The notes under the pieces: generated by a model
The model's database searches: none
Told to the model about the DNA's origin: nothing
What the model saw: the letters and a program-made list of their open reading frames with translations, nothing else
Program-made: the position numbers and the translations under genes
Shown: positions 59,800 through 64,000 of the stretch, piece by piece
How the letters are laid out: every line of letters starts with the position of its first letter
Position numbering within the stretch: position 1 is the stretch's first letter
Assembly: GCF_006442315.1 (NCBI RefSeq)
Contig: NZ_VFVY01000001.1
Location: 434,001 to 498,000, forward strand
Length of the DNA stretch: 64,000 nt
DNA from: Mesorhizobium sp. B2-3-4
GTDB lineage: Bacteria > Pseudomonadota > Alphaproteobacteria > Rhizobiales > Rhizobiaceae
Direction: 5' to 3'

Positions 59800-60459
59800 C
59801 TATACCGGGGCCGCCTCCGTCACGATGCGATCCATCGGGATGTCGTGCGGCTGCGGATAGATGGTGGCGATGCGCTGCAATTCGTAGCCGACACCGATGA
59901 CCAGCGGCTTGAACGGCATGGCGGCCAGCGTGCGGTCGAAGAAACCGCCGCCATAGCCCAGGCGATAGTTTGCCGGGTCGATACCGACGATCGGCGAGAT
60001 CACGATATCAGGCAATACCGGGTCGCCTTCGGCCGGAATCGGGATGTTCCACACACCTTTTTCCAGCCTGTCGCCGGGTTTGTACGCACGAAAGATCAAC
60101 GGCCGTCCCTTCTCGATCACGATCGGCAGCGCCGTGCGGCCGCCGCGTTCGTTGATCGAGGCCATCCAGGGCCGCAGGTCCGGCTCGCCGCGAAACGGCC
60201 AGTAAAGGCTGACCATGCGGCCGGCAATGTCGCCGATGATCGTATCGATCCCGTCCGCGATGCGTTGCGACATCGCGGCCCGGGTGTCGGCGGACATTTC
60301 CAGACGGGCGGCGATCAGCCGCTCGCGCTCGGCTTTGCGCCAGCGCCGGACGTCGGTCCAGTCGGCTGGCGGTGTCTGAAAAGCGGGATCGAGCTCATGC
60401 ATGAAGCAGGGAGGCGAGGCATACTGCGCCGCACCCCGGTCGTCATGATCGTTAGCCAT
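59800..60459 (-). CDS. 5-formyltetrahydrofolate cyclo-ligase family protein
   Basis: The 219-residue product has the family features RRWRKAERERLIAARL near the N-terminus, SLYWPFRGEPDLRPWM, and the ATP-binding glycine loop RLGYGGGFFDRTL near residue 165. The enzyme converts 5-formyl-THF to 5,10-methenyl-THF. In some bacteria the gene is linked to 6S RNA; no such RNA was recognised. It converges with the Lrp-type regulator gene and is divergent from the NADH dehydrogenase gene. Confidence 0.88.
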   Translation of the reverse strand: MANDHDDRGAAQYASPPCFMHELDPAFQTPPADWTDVRRWRKAERERLIAARLEMSADTRAAMSQRIADGIDTIIGDIAGRMVSLYWPFRGEPDLRPWMASINERGGRTALPIVIEKGRPLIFRAYKPGDRLEKGVWNIPIPAEGDPVLPDIVISPIVGIDPANYRLGYGGGFFDRTLAAMPFKPLVIGVGYELQRIATIYPQPHDIPMDRIVTEAAPV

Positions 60460-60590
60460 GCCTCACCTCATCGCGTGTCCGATAACGCTATACCTCGCGA
60501 CACGATACATCTTGTGCGTTCACGACATTGAACGACGAGTCTCGGGCACTGTCCTGCCATTGTTGCATTGCACAAAAGTACCTACATTCA

Positions 60591-60608
60591 GGGCAGGCAA
60601 TCCTGCCC
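60591..60608 (+). other. Hairpin adjoining the ribosome-binding site of the NDH-2 gene
   Basis: GGGCAGG (60591-60597) pairs exactly with CCTGCCC (60602-60608) around CAAT; the AGGGG ribosome-binding site starts a few bases later. CCTGCC at 60553-60558 could pair with the same left arm instead, giving two competing folds. Control of translation is possible, not shown. Confidence 0.45.
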
Positions 60609-60624
60609 GTCAGGGGTGAATGAA

Positions 60625-61890
60625 ATGAGCGATGCCAGACATCATGTTGTCGTTGTCGGCGCCGGGTTCGGCGGTCTCGAATTCACCCGCGCACTGGCCG
60701 GAGCACCGGTGCGCATCACCATGATCGACAAGCGCAACCATCATCTCTTCCAGCCGCTGCTCTATCAGGTGGCGACCACGGCGCTGGCGACTTCGGAAGT
60801 TGCCTGGCCGATCCGCCATCTCCTGCGCAAGCGCAAGGATGTCACCACCCTGCTGGCCAACGTCACGGGGGTCGACCGGGCCGGCAAGCGCGTTCTGCTC
60901 GATGACGGCAGCGCGGTCGCCTACGACACGATGGTGCTCGCCACCGGGGCGCGGCACGCCTATTTCGGCCATGACGAATGGGAGCCCTTCGCGCCGGGCC
61001 TGAAGACATTGGAGGATGCCACCACCATCCGGCGGCGTATTCTCCTGGCCTTCGAACAGGCCGAGCGCGAAACCGATCCCGTCAAGCGCCAGGCGCTGCT
61101 GACCATCGCCATTGTCGGTGGTGGCCCGACCGGCGTCGAACTCGCCGGCACCATCGCCGAACTGGCGCATGACACGTTGCGCGGCGAATTCCGCAACATC
61201 GATACGCGCCAGACGCGCGTTGTGCTGATCGAGGCCGGCGACCGCATCCTGGCCAATTTCGCGCCAAAGCTCTCCGACTATGCGGGCAAGGCGCTGGAAC
61301 GGCTTGGCGTTGCCGTCGAGCTTGGCCGGGCCGTTACGCGCTGCGACGCCGAAGGCGTGGTCTTTGGCGACACGGTTCTGCCGGCCCGCACGATCCTGTG
61401 GGCAGCCGGCGTTGCCGCATCGCCCGCCGCCGAATGGCTGGGAGCAAAGGCGGACCGTGCCGGCAGGGTCCTGGTCGAACCCGACCTGACCGTGCCGGGC
61501 AGCCCGGAGATATTTGTCATCGGTGACGCTGCTCTCGTGCTGCGGCCCGATGGACGGCCGGTGCCCGGCGTGGCGCCTTCGGCCAAGCAGGAGGGCCGGC
61601 ACGTCGCCGCGACCATCAAGTCGAGGCTTGCCGGCGACCAGAGTCCGCGGCCTTTCCACTATAAGCATGCCGGCGATCTGGCCACGATCGGCAAGCGCGC
61701 CGCCGCCATCGATTTCGGCTGGATCAAGCTCACCGGCTGGCTCGCCTGGTGGCTGTGGGGCATTGCCCATATCTATTTCCTGATAGGTTTTCGCAACCGG
61801 CTTGCCGTTTCGCTGAGCTGGCTATGGATCTATGTCACCGGCCAGCGCAGCGCCCGGCTGATTACGCAGGGCGACGACGACAAGGGCTGA
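60625..61890 (+). CDS. ndh: Type II NADH dehydrogenase (NDH-2)
   Basis: From the ATG behind AGGGGTGAATGAA the product is 421 residues. The FAD-binding VVVVGAGFGGLEFTRAL opens the chain, the NADH-binding IAIVGGGPTGVELAGTIAEL lies near residue 160, and FVIGDAA closes the flavin domain. A C-terminal Trp-rich hydrophobic region (WLAWWLWGIAHIYFLIGF) anchors it to the membrane. It transfers electrons from NADH to quinone without pumping protons. The gene is alone on this strand, divergent from the folate gene. Confidence 0.93.
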   Translation: MSDARHHVVVVGAGFGGLEFTRALAGAPVRITMIDKRNHHLFQPLLYQVATTALATSEVAWPIRHLLRKRKDVTTLLANVTGVDRAGKRVLLDDGSAVAYDTMVLATGARHAYFGHDEWEPFAPGLKTLEDATTIRRRILLAFEQAERETDPVKRQALLTIAIVGGGPTGVELAGTIAELAHDTLRGEFRNIDTRQTRVVLIEAGDRILANFAPKLSDYAGKALERLGVAVELGRAVTRCDAEGVVFGDTVLPARTILWAAGVAASPAAEWLGAKADRAGRVLVEPDLTVPGSPEIFVIGDAALVLRPDGRPVPGVAPSAKQEGRHVAATIKSRLAGDQSPRPFHYKHAGDLATIGKRAAAIDFGWIKLTGWLAWWLWGIAHIYFLIGFRNRLAVSLSWLWIYVTGQRSARLITQGDDDKG

Positions 61891-62041
61891 TCTCGACGTC
61901 GGCACCTGTTCATCCGCGCGTCATCTGTTGCTGATCGATTGCCGGTTCCGATGCGCGCAACTTCTTGAATGGACTCGACAGGGTTTCAGCGCGAAGTTCG
62001 CTTCGGGCAGGGCTTCTCAGGTCGTCGAAGAAGGAGAGAAC

Positions 62042-64000
62042 ATGTCGCAACTGCTCCACCCCATCTCCCGCCGTGGTCTGCTTGCGGGAGCCGCCGCCAC
62101 AGGGGCACTGATCATGCTTCATCCCTTCTCCGCCCGGGCGCAGGCCAACCAGGCGCATCTGAGGATCATGGAAACCACCGATATCCATGTGAACGTGCTG
62201 CCGTATGATTACTACGCCGACAAAGCCAATGACACGATGGGCCTGTCGCGCACGGCGTCGCTGATCGACGCGGTGCGCAAGGAAGCCGTCAATTCGATGC
62301 TGATCGACAATGGCGATCTTTTGCAGGGCAATCCGATAGGTGACTACATCGCCTATGAGAAGGGCCTGAAGGAAGGCGACCTGCATCCGATCATGAAAGG
62401 CATGAACCTGCTCGGCTACGAGTGCTCGACGCTGGGCAACCATGAGTTCAACTACGGCCTGTCGTTCCTGGACAAGGTGCTGGCCGGCGCTAATTTTCCA
62501 TTTGTCTGCGCCAACCTGATCCGTGGCACGGAGCTTGCCGCCAATCCGCGCGACGACAAGCTCTATCTCAAGCCCTATGTGATCCTGGACAAGAAGATCA
62601 AGGACGGTTCAGGCTCCGAGCAGCCGATCAAGATCGGCATCATCGGTTTCGTGCCGCCGCAGATCATGGTCTGGGACCTCAAGAACCTCGAAGGCAACGT
62701 CAAGACGCGCGACATCGTCGAAGCGGCCAAGGCCTGGGTGCCGCAGATGAAGGAGGAGGGCGCCGACATCGTCATCGCGCTCTCGCATTCCGGCATCGAC
62801 ATCAAGCATGGCGACATGATGGAGAATGCCTCGTTCTTCGTCGCCGGCGTCGAGGGCATCGACGCGGTCTTCACCGGCCACCAGCACCTGGTTTTCCCTG
62901 GGAAGAAGGATTTCCAGGCGCTCGAGGGCGTCGACACGCAGAAGGGCACGCTGCAAGGCAAGCCCGCCGTCATGGGCGGCTTCTGGGGCTCGCACATGGG
63001 CCTGATCGACCTGATGCTGGAGCGCGACGGGGCCAAGTGGAAAGTGGTTTCGGCGACCTCCGAGGCGCGCCCGATCTTCGAACGGGTCGACAACAAGAAC
63101 AAGCCGACAGTGCCTGACGACAAACGCATCATCGCCGCGCTCGAACAGGATCATGAGGCGACGCTCGCCTATGTGCGCCGTCCCGTCGGCAAGACCTCCG
63201 CGCCGCTCTATTCCTATTTCGCCTTGGTCGCGGACGATCCGTCGGTGCAGGTCGTCAGCCAGGCGCAGACCTGGTATCTCAAGGACATCTTGAAGAGCAC
63301 GCAGTGGAAGGACGTACCGCTGTTGTCGGCGGCCGCGCCCTTCAAGGCCGGCGGCCGCAATGGCGCCGACTATTATACCGACGTGCCCGCGGGCGACATA
63401 GCCATCAAAAACGTCGCCGACCTCTACCTTTATCCCAACACCGTGCGCGCGGTCGAAATCACCGGAGCTCAGGTCAAGGAATGGCTGGAAATGTCAGCCG
63501 GCATCTTCAACCGGATCGAACCGGGGAAAGCCGACCAGATCCTGATCAACACCGATTTTCCGTCCTATAATTTCGACGTTATTGACGGCGTCAGCTACAG
63601 GATAGACCTGTCGCAGCCGCCGAAATACGATGCCAAGGGCGGCATCGCCAATGCCGGTTCCAACCGCATCGTCGATCTCAAGTTCGACGGCAAACCAATT
63701 GATCCCTTGGCGAAATTCGTCGTCGCGACCAACAATTACCGGGCCGGCGGCGGCGGCAATTTTCCTGAGATCAACGCTTCCAAGATCATCTATGAGGCGC
63801 CGGACACCAACCGCGACGTCATCGTCCGCTACGTCGTCAGCCAGGGCACCATCAATCCTTCGGCCGATGCCAACTGGTCGTTCGCGCCGTTGCCGGGAAC
63901 CAGTGTCGTCTTCGAGACAGGCGTCAAGGCAAAGGACTTCATCGCCGATGTGAAGTCGCTAAAGATCGAGCCGGCGGGTGACGGCGAAGCCGGCTTTGCC
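62042..64000 (+). CDS. cpdB: 2',3'-cyclic-nucleotide 2'-phosphodiesterase/3'-nucleotidase, 3' end outside the window
   Basis: The first 653 codons are present and the frame is open to the end. The N-terminus ISRRGLLAGAAATGALIML has a twin-arginine signal (SRRGLL), unlike the Sec signal of E. coli CpdB. The metallophosphatase motifs MET-TDIHVNV, IDNGDLLQGNPIGDY, STLGNHEFNYG, LSHSGIDIKHG and FTGHQH are present, then the 5'-nucleotidase C-terminal domain with AAAPFKAGGRNGADYYT. It would release nucleosides and phosphate from cyclic nucleotides in the periplasm. A GAAGGAGAGAAC site precedes the ATG. Confidence 0.93.
   Translation, partial: MSQLLHPISRRGLLAGAAATGALIMLHPFSARAQANQAHLRIMETTDIHVNVLPYDYYADKANDTMGLSRTASLIDAVRKEAVNSMLIDNGDLLQGNPIGDYIAYEKGLKEGDLHPIMKGMNLLGYECSTLGNHEFNYGLSFLDKVLAGANFPFVCANLIRGTELAANPRDDKLYLKPYVILDKKIKDGSGSEQPIKIGIIGFVPPQIMVWDLKNLEGNVKTRDIVEAAKAWVPQMKEEGADIVIALSHSGIDIKHGDMMENASFFVAGVEGIDAVFTGHQHLVFPGKKDFQALEGVDTQKGTLQGKPAVMGGFWGSHMGLIDLMLERDGAKWKVVSATSEARPIFERVDNKNKPTVPDDKRIIAALEQDHEATLAYVRRPVGKTSAPLYSYFALVADDPSVQVVSQAQTWYLKDILKSTQWKDVPLLSAAAPFKAGGRNGADYYTDVPAGDIAIKNVADLYLYPNTVRAVEITGAQVKEWLEMSAGIFNRIEPGKADQILINTDFPSYNFDVIDGVSYRIDLSQPPKYDAKGGIANAGSNRIVDLKFDGKPIDPLAKFVVATNNYRAGGGGNFPEINASKIIYEAPDTNRDVIVRYVVSQGTINPSADANWSFAPLPGTSVVFETGVKAKDFIADVKSLKIEPAGDGEAGFA

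Noticed and set aside
60460..60624. FNR/FixK box before the NDH-2 gene
   Set aside because: TTGCATTGCACAA resembles but does not match TTGAT-N4-ATCAA; too weak to call.

Overview
The window is chromosomal DNA of a GC-rich alphaproteobacterium of the order Hyphomicrobiales (Rhizobiales), most likely Mesorhizobium or a close relative. The signs are a type II glutamine synthetase gene (glnII) with a divergent gstI-like gene, a separate glnB-glnA pair, an ATP12-type F1 assembly factor, an Omp25/31-type porin-like protein, and intergenic palindromes of the sort scattered through rhizobial genomes. The species is inferred from gene content, not from a database match. No tRNA, rRNA, CRISPR array, transposase or prophage gene was seen.

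Positions 1-18740 are one long plus-strand run of translation genes: the end of rpsL, then rpsG, fusA, tuf, the S10 and spc blocks (rpsJ to rplO), secY, adk and the alpha block (rpsM, rpsK, rpoA, rplQ), closed by a strong terminator. Genes are mostly overlapping or tightly spaced. Most of the longer gaps hold an inverted repeat, and a promoter-like sequence lies before rpsM.

Positions 18890-33900 hold envelope, repair and metabolic genes: a DegP/DegQ protease, rarA, a DUF930 protein, an LpxO-like hydroxylase next to a GT-C-like membrane protein, a GAF-Fis regulator with aldehyde dehydrogenase and DUF779 protein, crcB, an RluA-family pseudouridine synthase, an EamA permease, an ATP12 chaperone, and an MHS-type transporter with an unusual large insertion.

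Positions 33970-41770 are largely about nitrogen: gstI-like/glnII with a textbook sigma54 promoter, a TetR-DmpA peptidase-APC permease module, and glnB-glnA with a second sigma54-type promoter. Positions 41990-51540 carry nnr, a large cysteine-rich periplasmic haem-motif protein, pccB, a toxin-antitoxin pair, a DEAD-box helicase (with DEGD), a hydrolase and an SDR.

Positions 51750-64000 carry a sulfur/translation-quality operon (cysK, alanyl-tRNA editing protein, sseA, GNAT), an OmpA-domain protein, a DUF1203 protein, a double-barrel outer-membrane protein, ald with its Lrp-type regulator, a 5-formyl-THF cyclo-ligase family gene, a type II NADH dehydrogenase, and a Tat-exported 2',3'-cyclic phosphodiesterase/nucleotidase cut by the window end.

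No single clearly new system stands out. The most unusual items are the MHS transporter with a ~187-residue periplasmic insertion, the tandem double-barrel porin-like protein, the Cys-rich CXXCH protein coupled to nnr, the LpxO-like/GT-C pair, the perfect 26-bp operator-like palindrome in front of the aldehyde dehydrogenase, and palindromic elements inside the ribosomal-protein run.
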